Assembly: GCF_907177275.1 (NCBI RefSeq)
Contig: NZ_CAJSLV010000125.1
Span: forward strand, 62,001 to 126,000
Origin: Actinacidiphila cocklensis
GTDB taxonomy: Bacteria > Actinomycetota > Actinomycetes > Streptomycetales > Streptomycetaceae
Direction: 5' to 3'
DNA length: 64,000 bases
Notes under the pieces: model-generated
Databases searched by the model: none
What the model was told of the DNA's origin: nothing
Seen by the model: only the letters and a program-made list of their open reading frames with translations
Position numbers and translations under genes: made by a program
Shown: positions 15,589 through 24,804 of the stretch, one piece after another
Position numbering within the stretch: the first letter of the stretch is position 1
How the letters are laid out: each line of letters opens with the position of its first letter

Positions 15589-17094
15589 TCACACCTGGCG
15601 TTGCCTGTCACGCTGCCCGAGCCACCCCGCCAGCTTGCCGCCGCGTCCCACGGCCCGCAGACGGTCCTCCGCGGCGTCCCGAACCGGGTCGGTGGCGACG
15701 ACGAGCAGTTCGTCGCCGCGCCGCAGAGTGGTCGACGGCAGGGGGACGAAGCTGGCGCCGTCACGGACGATGAGGGTGACGGCCGATCCGGTGGGAAGGC
15801 GAAGTTCGTTGACCTCGACGCCGTGCATGCGTGAACCCTCTGGAATGGCCATGGAGAGCAGGTGGCCCTGGAGCCTCTCGAGCGGTGCCGACTCGATCCC
15901 CAGGTCTGCCGCGTCGCTGGTCCCACTGAGGCGCAAGCGCCGCGCCAGCCAGGGCAGCGTCGGACCCTGGACAACGGTGTAGAAGATCACCAGTACGAAG
16001 ACGATATTGAAGATCCTGCGACTGTCGCCCACTCCGGCCACCATGGGAATGGTGGCCAGCACGATCGGTACAGCGCCGCGCAGCCCGGCCCACGACATCA
16101 GTGCCTGCTCGCGCCAGGGGATGCGGAACGGCAGCAGGCTGATCACGACCTCCGCCGGCCGCGCGAGCACGGTCAGGAACAAGCCGATGATCAGGGCGGG
16201 CACGACGTCGTCACCCAATTCGTGCGGTGTCACCAGCAGACCGAGCAGCACGAACAGGCCGATCTGGGCGATCCAGCCCAGTCCCTCCGCGAAGCCGCGC
16301 GTTGCCGGGCGGTGCGGCAGTTTCGCATTGCCGAGGATGAGCGAGGCGATGTACACCGCGAGGAAGCCCGAGCCATGAGCCATGGCGCCGGCTGCGTAGG
16401 CGGCGACCGCGATGGCCATCACGGCGATCGGGTACAGGCCGGAGGCCGGCAGGGCCACGTGCTTGAGGCCGTACGCGCCGATCCAGCCCACGGCGAGTCC
16501 GATCGCGGCCCCGATGGCCAACTCGAGGAGGATTTCGCCGAGCAAGTAGTACCAGGAGTCGATCGGGCCGGTCGCGGAGAAGGCGACGACCATGATCACG
16601 ACAGGTGCGTCGTTGAACCCTGACTCGGCCTCCAGGACGCCGGTCACACGTTTGGGCAGCGGTACATGGCGCAGCACCGAGAACACTGCGGCGGCATCGG
16701 TGGACGACACCACCGCGCCGATGATCAGCGACTGCCGCCAATCGAGCCCCACCACGTAATGCGCTGCGCCCGCCGTGATGAAGACGCTGACAATGACACC
16801 GACCGTCGACAAAACGGCGGCAATGGGCATGACGGGTTTGATCTCATGCCATTTCGTACCGAGTCCACCCTCGGCGAGAATCACCACAAGTGCGGCGTAA
16901 CCCAGTACTTGGGTCAGTTCGACGTCGTCAAACGTGAAGCCGAACAGGCCGTCCTGTCCAATGGCGACACCGATGCCGAGGTAGATGAGCAGCGTCGGCA
17001 ACCCGCTCCGGGAGGCCAGGCGGACGGCTACGACGGCGACGAGCAGCACTGCCGCGCCGACCAGCAGGATCTCATTCAGGTGGTGGACAGTCAG
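15589..17094 (-). CDS. Potassium/proton or Na+/H+ antiporter, NhaP2-like (CPA1) with TrkA-C domain
   Basis: A roughly 500-residue antiporter. The membrane part has the CPA1 features AALVVILAEGGL, SSTDAAAVFSVLR and ESGFNDAPVVIMV, whose Asp carries the transported ion. The last 80 residues (VEVNELRLPTGSAVTLIVRDG to DELLVVATD) form a TrkA-C ligand-binding domain, as in NhaP2. The first conventional start, GTG at 17049, would cut into TM1. A CTG at 17094 with GAAAGGA eight nt upstream gives the family-like start TVHHLNEILLVG and an intact TM1, so I place the start there. It is divergent from the acylase gene. Confidence 0.85.
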   Translation of the reverse strand: MTVHHLNEILLVGAAVLLVAVVAVRLASRSGLPTLLIYLGIGVAIGQDGLFGFTFDDVELTQVLGYAALVVILAEGGLGTKWHEIKPVMPIAAVLSTVGVIVSVFITAGAAHYVVGLDWRQSLIIGAVVSSTDAAAVFSVLRHVPLPKRVTGVLEAESGFNDAPVVIMVVAFSATGPIDSWYYLLGEILLELAIGAAIGLAVGWIGAYGLKHVALPASGLYPIAVMAIAVAAYAAGAMAHGSGFLAVYIASLILGNAKLPHRPATRGFAEGLGWIAQIGLFVLLGLLVTPHELGDDVVPALIIGLFLTVLARPAEVVISLLPFRIPWREQALMSWAGLRGAVPIVLATIPMVAGVGDSRRIFNIVFVLVIFYTVVQGPTLPWLARRLRLSGTSDAADLGIESAPLERLQGHLLSMAIPEGSRMHGVEVNELRLPTGSAVTLIVRDGASFVPLPSTTLRRGDELLVVATDPVRDAAEDRLRAVGRGGKLAGWLGQRDRQRQV

Positions 17095-17274
17095 GGGCTC
17101 GATCCTTTCAACTTTGTTGCCTAGTCTAATATTTTACCCTCTCTTGACGTTGCATGGTCCACCTTATGGCTGGCTCGACTCCGCGTCCGAGGCCCGCAGG
17201 GCATGCGCCTATGGTTGCCCTTGCACAACGAGCACCTTGATCATCTGGTCCGCCCTGCCCCTCGAAGGACAGCG

Positions 17275-19992
17275 ATGCCCGCACGGAAGAAGTCCCGCCG
17301 CGTCCGCTACATCGTGATCACGATCGTGCTGCTGCTCGTGGCAGGCGCCGGCTTCGGCTCGTACTGGAGCGTCAGTACGGTCCGTGCCTCGTTCCCGCAG
17401 ACGTCCGGCTCGCTCAAGCTCGACGGCCTGTCCGCACCGGTCGACGTCAAGCGCGACGCCTACGGCATCCCGCAGCTCTACGCAGACACACCGCGGGACC
17501 TCTTCCGCGCCCAGGGCTACGTCCAGGCGCAAGACCGCTTCTATGAGATGGACGTACGCCGCCATCTCACGTCCGGGCGGCTGTCGGAGATGTTCGGCAA
17601 GGGCCAGGTCGAGACGGACGCCTTCCTGCGCACCCTGAACTGGCACGGCATCGCGCAGGAGGAGTACAACACCAAGCTCGACGCCAGTACCAAGCAATAT
17701 CTGCAGGCGTACAGCGACGGCGTCAACGCATACCTCAAGGAGCACAGCGGTGCCGGGCTCTCCGTCGAGTACGCCGCGCTGAAGTTCAGCAACAACTACC
17801 AGCCCGAGCAGTGGACACCCGTCGACTCGGTGGCCTGGCTCAAGGCGATGGCGTGGGATCTGCGCGGCAATATGCAGGACGAAATCGACCGCGCCCTGAT
17901 GACGAGCCGGCTCAGCCAGTCGCAGATCAAGCAGCTGTACCCCGCCTACCCCTATGACCGGAATCTGCCGATCGTCGATGCAGGCTCCGTCGACCCGGTC
18001 ACCCGTGACTACACGCCCTCGAACGCCGCCGGTCCGCAGGGGCTGAGCAGTGGTGTCGACGGCCAGCTTGCCGGAATCTCGCAGATCATCGACCAGATGC
18101 CGGCGATGCTCGGCCCTACCGGGAGCGGCATCGGTTCCAACTCCTGGGTGGTGTCCGGCGCATACACCACCACGGGCAAGCCGCTGCTGGCGAACGACCC
18201 GCACCTGGCACCGCAGTTGCCTTCACTCTGGTACCAGATGGGACTGCACTGCCGCACGGTGAGCACGGCCTGCCCGTACGACGTGGCCGGTTACACCTTC
18301 TCGGGCATGCCCGGTGTAGTGATCGGTCACAACCAGGACATCGCCTGGGGAATGACCAACCTGGGTGCCGACGTCACCGATCTCTACCTCGAGAAGGTGA
18401 CGGCGAGCACCTACCTCTACGACGGCAAGCAGAAGCCGTTCACGACCCGCAAGGAGGTCATCAAGGTCGCCGGGGGCAAGGACCGGGTGATCACCGTGCG
18501 AAGCACCAACAACGGCCCGTTGATCTCCGACCGAAGTGACGAGATCCGCACCGTGGGACAGACCGCGCCCGTCACGGACGCACCAGGTGGTGTCAACGCC
18601 GGATATGCGGTCGCTCTCAGATGGACGGCTCTCACCCCTTCGAAGACGATGGATGCGGTCTTCGAGCTCGACAGGGCGACCGACTTCGACCACTTCAGGA
18701 CCGCTGCCGCCGACTTCGCGGTGCCGTCGCAGAACCTGATCTACGCGGACACCAAGGGCAACATCGGATACCAGGCACCCGGGCAGGTGCCCATCCGCCC
18801 CGACGGCGATGACGGCACGTATCCCGTGCCCGGCTGGGACTCGCACTACAAGTGGGGCGAGAACATCCCGTTCAAGTCCATGCCGTACGAGTACAACCCG
18901 CCCCGTGGGTACATCGTGACCGCGAACCAGGCGGTCATCGACCAGAGCAAGTACCCGTTCATGCTTACCCAGGACTGGGGATACGGCACCCGCAGCCAGC
19001 GCATCAACGACCTCATCGCGTCCAAGATCAAGGACGGCGGCAAGGTCTCCATGGACGACATGCAGTCGATGCAGGGCGACGACAGCAGCGAGATCGCCAA
19101 GCTGCTGGTTCCCTACCTTCTGAAGGTCGACATCACCAACGACAAGAACAGCTATGTGCGCAACGCACAGAAGCTACTCGAGGGCTGGGACTACAACCAG
19201 GACGCCGACTCCGCTGCCGCGGCGTACTTCAACGCCGTGTGGCGCAATGTGCTCAAGCTGGCCTTCGGCAACAAGCTGCCGAAGGAGCTGCGCCCCGAAG
19301 GGCAGTGCCTGCGGGTGCCGCCGGTCGGCCAGACCGGGCCGGTCGACAACCTCGACGGCAAGGGCATCGTCACCGTGCAGGAGTGCGGTGAGCGCGACCC
19401 CGCAGAGGCGCAGCCGGACGGCGGCGACCGTTGGTTCGAGGTGCTGCGCGACGTACTCCCCAACCAGACCAACGCCTGGTGGACGATGTCCACCACCGCC
19501 TTCTTCGGTACCGACACGAACAAGGCCCACCACAGCACCCGCGACCAGCTGCTCGAGCAGGCCATGAAGGACGCCCGCTATGAGCTCACCGCCGACCTGG
19601 GCAAGGACATAAACACCTGGAGCTGGGGCCGGCTGCACAAGCTCGACCTGAGGAACCAGACGCTCGGCACGGACGGCCCGGGTGTGATCAAGTGGCTGCT
19701 CAACCGCGGACCTTGGCAGCTCAGCGGCGGCGAGGCTGCCGTGGACGCGACCGGCTGGAATGCCGCAGGCGGATACGACGTTGTCTGGGTCCCCTCGATG
19801 CGGATGATCGTGAATCTCCAGGACCTCGACAAGTCCCGCTGGATCAACCTCACCGGCGCCTCAGGCCACGCATACAACGCTCACTACACCGACCAGACCG
19901 ACAAATGGGCCAACAACGAGCTGCTGCCCTGGTACTTCTCCGATGATCGGGTGGACCGGGCGGCCAAGGCGAAGATGGCGCTGACCCCGTAA
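17275..19992 (+). CDS. Penicillin acylase-family protein (Ntn hydrolase), membrane anchored or secreted
   Basis: A 905-residue precursor. The N-terminus has basic MPARKKSRRVR followed by a hydrophobic segment, so it is exported or anchored. The family pattern is clear: small-subunit blocks DAYGIPQLYADTPRDLFRAQGYVQAQDRFYEMD, then the autoprocessing site GSNSWVV, in which Ser288 would become the N-terminal nucleophile of the beta chain. Downstream are the ANDPHLA and GHNQDIAWGMTNLGADVTDLY blocks. Relatives cleave penicillins, acyl-homoserine lactones or lipopeptide acyl chains. GAAGGA precedes the ATG. It stands alone on the plus strand. Confidence 0.92.
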   Translation: MPARKKSRRVRYIVITIVLLLVAGAGFGSYWSVSTVRASFPQTSGSLKLDGLSAPVDVKRDAYGIPQLYADTPRDLFRAQGYVQAQDRFYEMDVRRHLTSGRLSEMFGKGQVETDAFLRTLNWHGIAQEEYNTKLDASTKQYLQAYSDGVNAYLKEHSGAGLSVEYAALKFSNNYQPEQWTPVDSVAWLKAMAWDLRGNMQDEIDRALMTSRLSQSQIKQLYPAYPYDRNLPIVDAGSVDPVTRDYTPSNAAGPQGLSSGVDGQLAGISQIIDQMPAMLGPTGSGIGSNSWVVSGAYTTTGKPLLANDPHLAPQLPSLWYQMGLHCRTVSTACPYDVAGYTFSGMPGVVIGHNQDIAWGMTNLGADVTDLYLEKVTASTYLYDGKQKPFTTRKEVIKVAGGKDRVITVRSTNNGPLISDRSDEIRTVGQTAPVTDAPGGVNAGYAVALRWTALTPSKTMDAVFELDRATDFDHFRTAAADFAVPSQNLIYADTKGNIGYQAPGQVPIRPDGDDGTYPVPGWDSHYKWGENIPFKSMPYEYNPPRGYIVTANQAVIDQSKYPFMLTQDWGYGTRSQRINDLIASKIKDGGKVSMDDMQSMQGDDSSEIAKLLVPYLLKVDITNDKNSYVRNAQKLLEGWDYNQDADSAAAAYFNAVWRNVLKLAFGNKLPKELRPEGQCLRVPPVGQTGPVDNLDGKGIVTVQECGERDPAEAQPDGGDRWFEVLRDVLPNQTNAWWTMSTTAFFGTDTNKAHHSTRDQLLEQAMKDARYELTADLGKDINTWSWGRLHKLDLRNQTLGTDGPGVIKWLLNRGPWQLSGGEAAVDATGWNAAGGYDVVWVPSMRMIVNLQDLDKSRWINLTGASGHAYNAHYTDQTDKWANNELLPWYFSDDRVDRAAKAKMALTP

Positions 19993-20057
19993 CCCGGCGT
20001 ACATGGTGCGCGAAAACGACGTCCGCCCGAGACGCTGTGCCCTTACGCCGGGAAACG

Positions 20058-20651
20058 TCAACCGCGGAAGCGGTGCACGCCCTCAGGGGTGAGGGCGGCG
20101 TCCACGAGGTGGTCGTGAGGTTCGTTCGGGACCGACGCGACCACCTCGTCCGCGTACAGAAGTACGACCAGAGCCGGGTGGGTGGCGGCCCGCCGGACTC
20201 GGGCGAGCGCGCGGTCGTAGGAGCCGCCACCGCGGCCCAGACGCACGCCGTTGGAGTCCACGGCGAGACCCGGCAGCAGTATCAGCTGGGCCTGTGTGAC
20301 GGCGTCGGGTCCCAGCCGGGGACCGGTCGGCTCGAACAGCCCGCGCCTGGCCCGCGCCAGGGCGTCAGGGCCGTTGTACTCGGCCCAGTCGAGGTCGTTG
20401 TCGGACAGCAGGACGGGCAGTAGTACTCGGGTACCGGCCTTGCGTAGTCCCTCGATGAGCGGGCCTGTGCCGGGCTCCGTGCCCATCGAGACGTAGGCGG
20501 CCACGGTGCCCATGTCGGACCACTCGGGAAGGCCGCGTACCCTCTCCGTGAGCGCCCTCGCCGCCACCTCGCGCTGGTCGACGGTCAACTTGCCTCTGGC
20601 GCGCAGGATTTGTGCCCGCAGCTCCGTCTTTTGCGCTCGAATCCTGCTCAT
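20058..20651 (-). CDS. 5-formyltetrahydrofolate cyclo-ligase
   Basis: A 197-residue cytoplasmic enzyme that converts 5-formyl-THF to 5,10-methenyl-THF with ATP. The C-terminal signature LGRGGGSYDRALAR and the earlier LPGLAVDSNGVRLG are diagnostic; KTELRAQILRAR matches the usual N-terminal nucleotide-binding start. Length is standard. It is divergent from galU with an 81-bp shared promoter region. A weak GGATGG precedes the start. Confidence 0.92.
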   Translation of the reverse strand: MSRIRAQKTELRAQILRARGKLTVDQREVAARALTERVRGLPEWSDMGTVAAYVSMGTEPGTGPLIEGLRKAGTRVLLPVLLSDNDLDWAEYNGPDALARARRGLFEPTGPRLGPDAVTQAQLILLPGLAVDSNGVRLGRGGGSYDRALARVRRAATHPALVVLLYADEVVASVPNEPHDHLVDAALTPEGVHRFRG

Positions 20652-20732
20652 ACCATCCACGACCGCTGTATACCAGCTGTGATGATCCGGTTCTTCATCT
20701 TCCTCACATACGCGAACGCTATGGTGTAGCGC

Positions 20733-21641
20733 ATGACGCGCACACGTACCCGGATCAGCAAGGCTGTGATCCCAGCAGCCGGTCTCGGCACCCGCTTCCT
20801 GCCGGCGACCAAGGCGACACCCAAGGAGATGCTCCCTGTGGTGGACAAACCGGCGATTCAGTACGTGGTCGAGGAAGCCGTCTCGGCGCAGTTGTCCGAT
20901 GTGCTCATGATCACCGGTCGGAACAAGCGCCCGCTGGAGGATCACTTCGACCGCAACTACGAGCTGGAGGAGACACTCAGCCGCAAGGGTGACAAGTCGC
21001 GGCTCGCGCGAGTGCGCGAATCCAGTGACCTCGCCACCATGCACTACGTACGCCAGGGTGATCCCAAGGGCCTTGGCCACGCAGTCTTGTGCGCTGAGCC
21101 GCATGTAGGGGACCAGCCGTTCGCGGTGCTGCTCGGCGACGACCTGATCGACCCGCGCGACCGGCTGCTCGCCCGCATGATCGACGTGCAGGAGCAGTAC
21201 GGTGGAAGCGTCATCGCGCTCATGGAGGTCGCGCCCGAGCAGATCCACCTCTACGGTGCGGCCGCCATAGTGCCCACCGGCGACGGTGATGTCGTCCGGG
21301 TCACCGACCTGGTGGAGAAGCCCGAAGCCGATCAGGCGCCGTCCAATTACGCGATCATCGGCCGGTACGTCCTGGATCCCGCGGTTTTCGACGCCATCCG
21401 TAAGGTCGTCCCCGGTCGCAATGACGAGATCCAGCTGACCGACGCCCTGCGCGACCTGTCCCACAGGGACGACACGGGCGGCCCGGTACATGGCGTCGTC
21501 TTCAGCGGCCGCCGCTATGACACCGGCGACCGGGGCGACTATCTGCGGGCGATTGTCCGACTGGCATGCGAGCGTGACGATCTGGGACCGGAATTCCGGA
21601 CCTGGCTGCGTTCGTACGTCACCGAGGAGATGCAAGAGTGA
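20733..21641 (+). CDS. galU: UTP-glucose-1-phosphate uridylyltransferase
   Basis: A 302-residue nucleotidyltransferase that makes UDP-glucose for cell-wall and storage polysaccharides. The nucleotide-binding start KAVIPAAGLGTRFLPATKATPKEMLPVVDKP, the LLGDDLI metal-binding region and NEIQLTDALRDL are canonical. Its TGA overlaps the GTG of moeA, so the two are translationally coupled. This galU-moeA-moaC order recurs in streptomycetes. Confidence 0.95.
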   Translation: MTRTRTRISKAVIPAAGLGTRFLPATKATPKEMLPVVDKPAIQYVVEEAVSAQLSDVLMITGRNKRPLEDHFDRNYELEETLSRKGDKSRLARVRESSDLATMHYVRQGDPKGLGHAVLCAEPHVGDQPFAVLLGDDLIDPRDRLLARMIDVQEQYGGSVIALMEVAPEQIHLYGAAAIVPTGDGDVVRVTDLVEKPEADQAPSNYAIIGRYVLDPAVFDAIRKVVPGRNDEIQLTDALRDLSHRDDTGGPVHGVVFSGRRYDTGDRGDYLRAIVRLACERDDLGPEFRTWLRSYVTEEMQE

Positions 21642-22969
21642 GCCACGGCGCCGACCATGTGTGGTCCGTCACCGAGTACCTGGACAGCATCCTGGGCCAG
21701 CTGACCCCGCTGGAGGCGATCGAGCTGCAACTGCTCGATGCCCAGGGATGTGTGCTGGTCGAGGACGTCACTGTGCCGGTGGCGCTGCCGCCGTTCGAGA
21801 ACAGCTCCATGGACGGCTATGCGGTACGTGTCGCCGACACGCAGGCCGCAACGCTGGAGCATCCCGCCGTGCTGGAAGTCGTCGGCGACGTGGCTGCGGG
21901 CAGCGACGCGCTGCCCGCGGTCGGCCCCGGCCAGGCCGCGAGGATCATGACGGGCGCCCCGCTGCCGCCCGGCGCTGAGGCCGTAGTCCCAGTCGAGTGG
22001 ACCGACGGGGGAACCGGCGGTGGACCGGCCACCACGATGGCCGCTCACAGCCTGGACCCGTCCGGTGCCGGCGGCGAGGTGCGGGTGCACCAGGGGGCCA
22101 GGAAGGGGCAGTTCGTACGAGCACGAGGCAGCGACGTCGCGGCAGGCGAGCTGGCCCTCGCCGCGGGTACGGTCCTCGGCCCCCCGCAGATCGGCCTGCT
22201 GGCTGCGATCGGCCGCGGCCAGGTCAAGGTCAGGCCGCGCCCGCGCGTTGTCGTGCTGTCGACCGGGAGCGAACTGGTCCAGCCGGGTGACGAACTGGGA
22301 CCCGGGCGCATCCACGACTCCAACAGCTTCGTCCTGACTGCCGCCGCCCGTGACGCCGGAGCCATTGCCTATCGTGTCGGCGCCGTCATCGACGAGGTCG
22401 AGACGTTGCGCGCCACCATCGAGGACCAGATGGTCCGCGCCGACATCATCGTCACCACCGGCGGCGTCAGCGTCGGTGCATATGACGTCGTAAAGGAAGC
22501 GCTGTCTTCCCTCGGCGGCACAATGGACGACGCCGAGGACGGTTCGGGCGGCGCTCATGGCCACGTCGAGTTCCGCAAGCTGGCCATGCAGCCGGGCAAG
22601 CCGCAGGGTTTCGGCCGGGTCGGCCCCGACCGCATCCCACTGCTGGCCCTGCCCGGTAACCCGGTCAGTGCATACGTCTCGTTCGAACTCTTCGTCCGCC
22701 CCGCCATCCGGACGCTGATGGGCGCAGAATCCGTGCACCGGGACGTCGTACGGGCCGCGTGCGTGACCGCGATCGACAGCTCACCTGAAGGGCGCCGCCA
22801 GTTCCTGCGCGGCCGCTACGACCGGACCTCGGGCACGGTGACCCCGGTGGGTGGCGCCGGATCGCACCTGGTTGCAGCACTCGCCCATGCCAACGCCCTG
22901 ATCGTCGTCCCCGAGGCTGTGACCTCGATGGAAGCCGGCGGCGAGGTCGACGTCGTGGTGCTGGGCTAG
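21638..22969 (+). CDS. MoeA/gephyrin-like protein (molybdopterin molybdotransferase or Glp)
   Basis: A 443-residue MoeA-fold protein. ENSSMDGYAVR, GAPLPPGAEAVVPVEW, the TGSELVQPGDELGPGRIHDSN region, ITTGGVSVGAYD-like and LPGNPVSAYVSFELF are all preserved, so catalysis of molybdate insertion is possible. In Corynebacterium a MoeA paralogue encoded in the same neighbourhood, Glp, binds FtsZ and the membrane receptor GlpR rather than serving Moco synthesis. Since the GlpR/SepX homologue is five genes downstream here, this copy may be Glp. It starts at a GTG overlapping the galU stop. A 24-residue Gly/Thr/Ala insertion in domain 3 (about 129-152) is unusual. Confidence 0.88.
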   Translation: MSHGADHVWSVTEYLDSILGQLTPLEAIELQLLDAQGCVLVEDVTVPVALPPFENSSMDGYAVRVADTQAATLEHPAVLEVVGDVAAGSDALPAVGPGQAARIMTGAPLPPGAEAVVPVEWTDGGTGGGPATTMAAHSLDPSGAGGEVRVHQGARKGQFVRARGSDVAAGELALAAGTVLGPPQIGLLAAIGRGQVKVRPRPRVVVLSTGSELVQPGDELGPGRIHDSNSFVLTAAARDAGAIAYRVGAVIDEVETLRATIEDQMVRADIIVTTGGVSVGAYDVVKEALSSLGGTMDDAEDGSGGAHGHVEFRKLAMQPGKPQGFGRVGPDRIPLLALPGNPVSAYVSFELFVRPAIRTLMGAESVHRDVVRAACVTAIDSSPEGRRQFLRGRYDRTSGTVTPVGGAGSHLVAALAHANALIVVPEAVTSMEAGGEVDVVVLG

Positions 22970-23057
22970 GTCCCCGGAACGGTGCGTGCGGGGTCCCGGG
23001 GCGCGGAGCCGCGCCTGCCGGTACGGTGTCTGCCCTAGAGACCGCACCGGGAGAACG

Positions 23058-23540
23058 ATGAGCAGCGCGCAGCATCACCTCACCCACCTCGACGAGGCAG
23101 GCGCGGCCCATATGGTCGACGTCTCCGCCAAGGACGTGACCGCCCGCTCCGCCCGCGCGAGCGGGCGGGTCCTGGTCAGCCCTGACGTCGTAGAACTGCT
23201 GCGTGGTGGCGGCGTGCCCAAAGGCGACGCAATTGCCACGGCGCGTATCGCCGGCATCATGGGTGCCAAGCGAACCCCTGAGCTGATCCCGCTGTGTCAT
23301 CCGCTGGCAGTCTCGGGCGTCACCGTCGACCTGGAGGTCGCGGACGACGCAGTGGAGATCACCGCCACGGTCAAGACCACGGACCGCACCGGCGTGGAGA
23401 TGGAGGCGCTGACTGCTGTCAGCGTCGCGGCCCTCACCGTCATCGACATGGTCAAAGCCGTGGACAAGGCAGCGGTCATCACAGACGTGCGAGTCGAGGA
23501 CAAGACCGGCGGCAAGTCCGGCGACTGGCACCGATCATGA
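23058..23540 (+). CDS. moaC: Cyclic pyranopterin monophosphate synthase
   Basis: A 160-residue enzyme of molybdenum cofactor synthesis. AAHMVDVSAKDVTARSARASG, the IMGAKRTPELIPLCHPL block and VEMEALTAVSVAALTVIDMVKAVDK are standard MoaC features, including the catalytic lysine region. GGGAGA precedes the ATG by 3 nt. Its stop overlaps the next start as ATGA, giving a coupled moaC-mogA pair. An 88-bp gap separates it from moeA. Confidence 0.94.
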   Translation: MSSAQHHLTHLDEAGAAHMVDVSAKDVTARSARASGRVLVSPDVVELLRGGGVPKGDAIATARIAGIMGAKRTPELIPLCHPLAVSGVTVDLEVADDAVEITATVKTTDRTGVEMEALTAVSVAALTVIDMVKAVDKAAVITDVRVEDKTGGKSGDWHRS

Positions 23541-24070
23541 CCGGTGGAACCGCTGCCATGCGGGCACTTGCTGTGACCGCTTCCAATCGCGCAGCCGCGG
23601 GAGTGTACGAGGACCGCGGTGGACCGTTGATCGTCAGCGCGCTGGAGGCCCTCGGGTTCGCTGTCGACGGGCCGCAGATCGTCCAGGATGGCGAGCCGGT
23701 CGGTCAGGCGCTGCGGGCGGCAGCAGCCGCCGGTTACGACGTCGTGGTCACCACCGGCGGCACCGGCATCTCACCGACCGACCGGACCCCTGAGGCGACG
23801 CGCCAGGTGCTGGACTACGAAATCCCCGGCATTGCCGAGGCGATCCGGGCCGCAGGGCGGGAGAAGGTGCCGACCGCGGTACTTTCCCGCGGTATTGCGG
23901 GGGTCGCGGGCCGCACACTGGTGGTGAACCTCCCCGGGTCGACCGGCGGGGTCAAGGACGGGCTGGCGGTACTCACCCCTCTCCTGGCGCACGCAGTTGA
24001 TCAGATTCAGGGCGGCGATCATCCGACTTCCGCGCCTTCGGAACCTTCAGTCCCTGGGAGACCGAGCTGA
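23537..24070 (+). CDS. Molybdopterin adenylyltransferase-like protein (MogA/MoaB)
   Basis: A 177-residue protein. VTASNRAAAGVYEDRGGPLIVSALEALGF, VVTTGGTGISPTDRTPEATR and VVNLPGSTGGVKDGLAVL are the MogA/MoaB family blocks that bind MPT and ATP. It adenylates molybdopterin before metal insertion by MoeA. The ATG at 23537 overlaps the moaC stop. A second ATG at 23558 would also give a complete domain. Confidence 0.92.
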   Translation: MTGGTAAMRALAVTASNRAAAGVYEDRGGPLIVSALEALGFAVDGPQIVQDGEPVGQALRAAAAAGYDVVVTTGGTGISPTDRTPEATRQVLDYEIPGIAEAIRAAGREKVPTAVLSRGIAGVAGRTLVVNLPGSTGGVKDGLAVLTPLLAHAVDQIQGGDHPTSAPSEPSVPGRPS

Positions 24071-24093
24071 ACGGGTCCTGGCCGACGGAACTG

Positions 24094-24687
24094 GTGGACG
24101 GTGACATCACCCTCCGCCCGATCAGAATGCGCGACCAGCGTGCATGGCGTGAGGTCAACCGTCGCAACCGCGACTGGCTGCGCCCCTGGGAGGCCACCGT
24201 GCCGCCGGCGCCACCGGGCCACATCGCCCAGCGGCCGACATATCGACAGATGGTGCGCCATCTGCGCAGCGAGGCGAGCGCCGGACGCATGCTGCCGTTC
24301 GTCATCGACTACCAGGGCCGGCTGGCAGGCCAGCTCACCGTCGCGGGTATCACCTGGGGGTCGATGTGCTCCGCGCACATCGGCTACTGGGTGGACGAGG
24401 CGGTGGCAGGCCGCGGGGTGATGCCGACGTCGGTCGCGCTCGCCGTCGACCACTGCTTCCGCCGCGTCGGACTGCACCGCGTCGAGGTGTGCATTCGGCC
24501 CGAGAACGGACCGAGCCGCCGGGTCGCCGAAAAGCTCGGCTTCCGGGAGGAGGGGCTCCGCCCGCGGTATCTCCATATCGACGGCGGCTGGCGCGACCAT
24601 CTGGTCTACGCGCTCACCGCCGAGGAAGTACCCGAAGGCTTGCTCAACCGGTGGCATCAGGCGAAGCCCGGTGCATCCCAAAAATAA
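24094..24687 (+). CDS. RimJ/RimL-family GNAT acetyltransferase
   Basis: A 197-residue acetyltransferase. ITLRPIRMRDQRAW, IGYWVDEAVAGRGVMPTSVALAVDHCF (acetyl-CoA loop) and HRVEVCIRPENGPSRRVAEKLGFREEG are typical of the RimJ/RimL group, which acetylates protein N-termini or small molecules. The GTG at 24094 may not be the true start: the frame is open upstream through SWPTEL, close to the start usual for relatives, but only CTG codons are available there. It lies between mogA and sepX and is probably co-transcribed with the mo genes. Confidence 0.85.
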   Translation: MDGDITLRPIRMRDQRAWREVNRRNRDWLRPWEATVPPAPPGHIAQRPTYRQMVRHLRSEASAGRMLPFVIDYQGRLAGQLTVAGITWGSMCSAHIGYWVDEAVAGRGVMPTSVALAVDHCFRRVGLHRVEVCIRPENGPSRRVAEKLGFREEGLRPRYLHIDGGWRDHLVYALTAEEVPEGLLNRWHQAKPGASQK

Positions 24688-24804
24688 GACAACTGTTCGA
24701 AAATGAAGCCTATCGCAAAAAAATCTCGGCCTATCAGCCAGATCGTGCGACACACCGGGCCAAATTCCGTATGGCGTGTCTCGATCCCCCCTACCGTGTA
24801 ACGC

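Noticed and set aside
17137..17163. TTGACG as -35 box for the acylase gene
   Set aside because: The best -10 candidate (TATGGC) is only 15 nt away and fits poorly.
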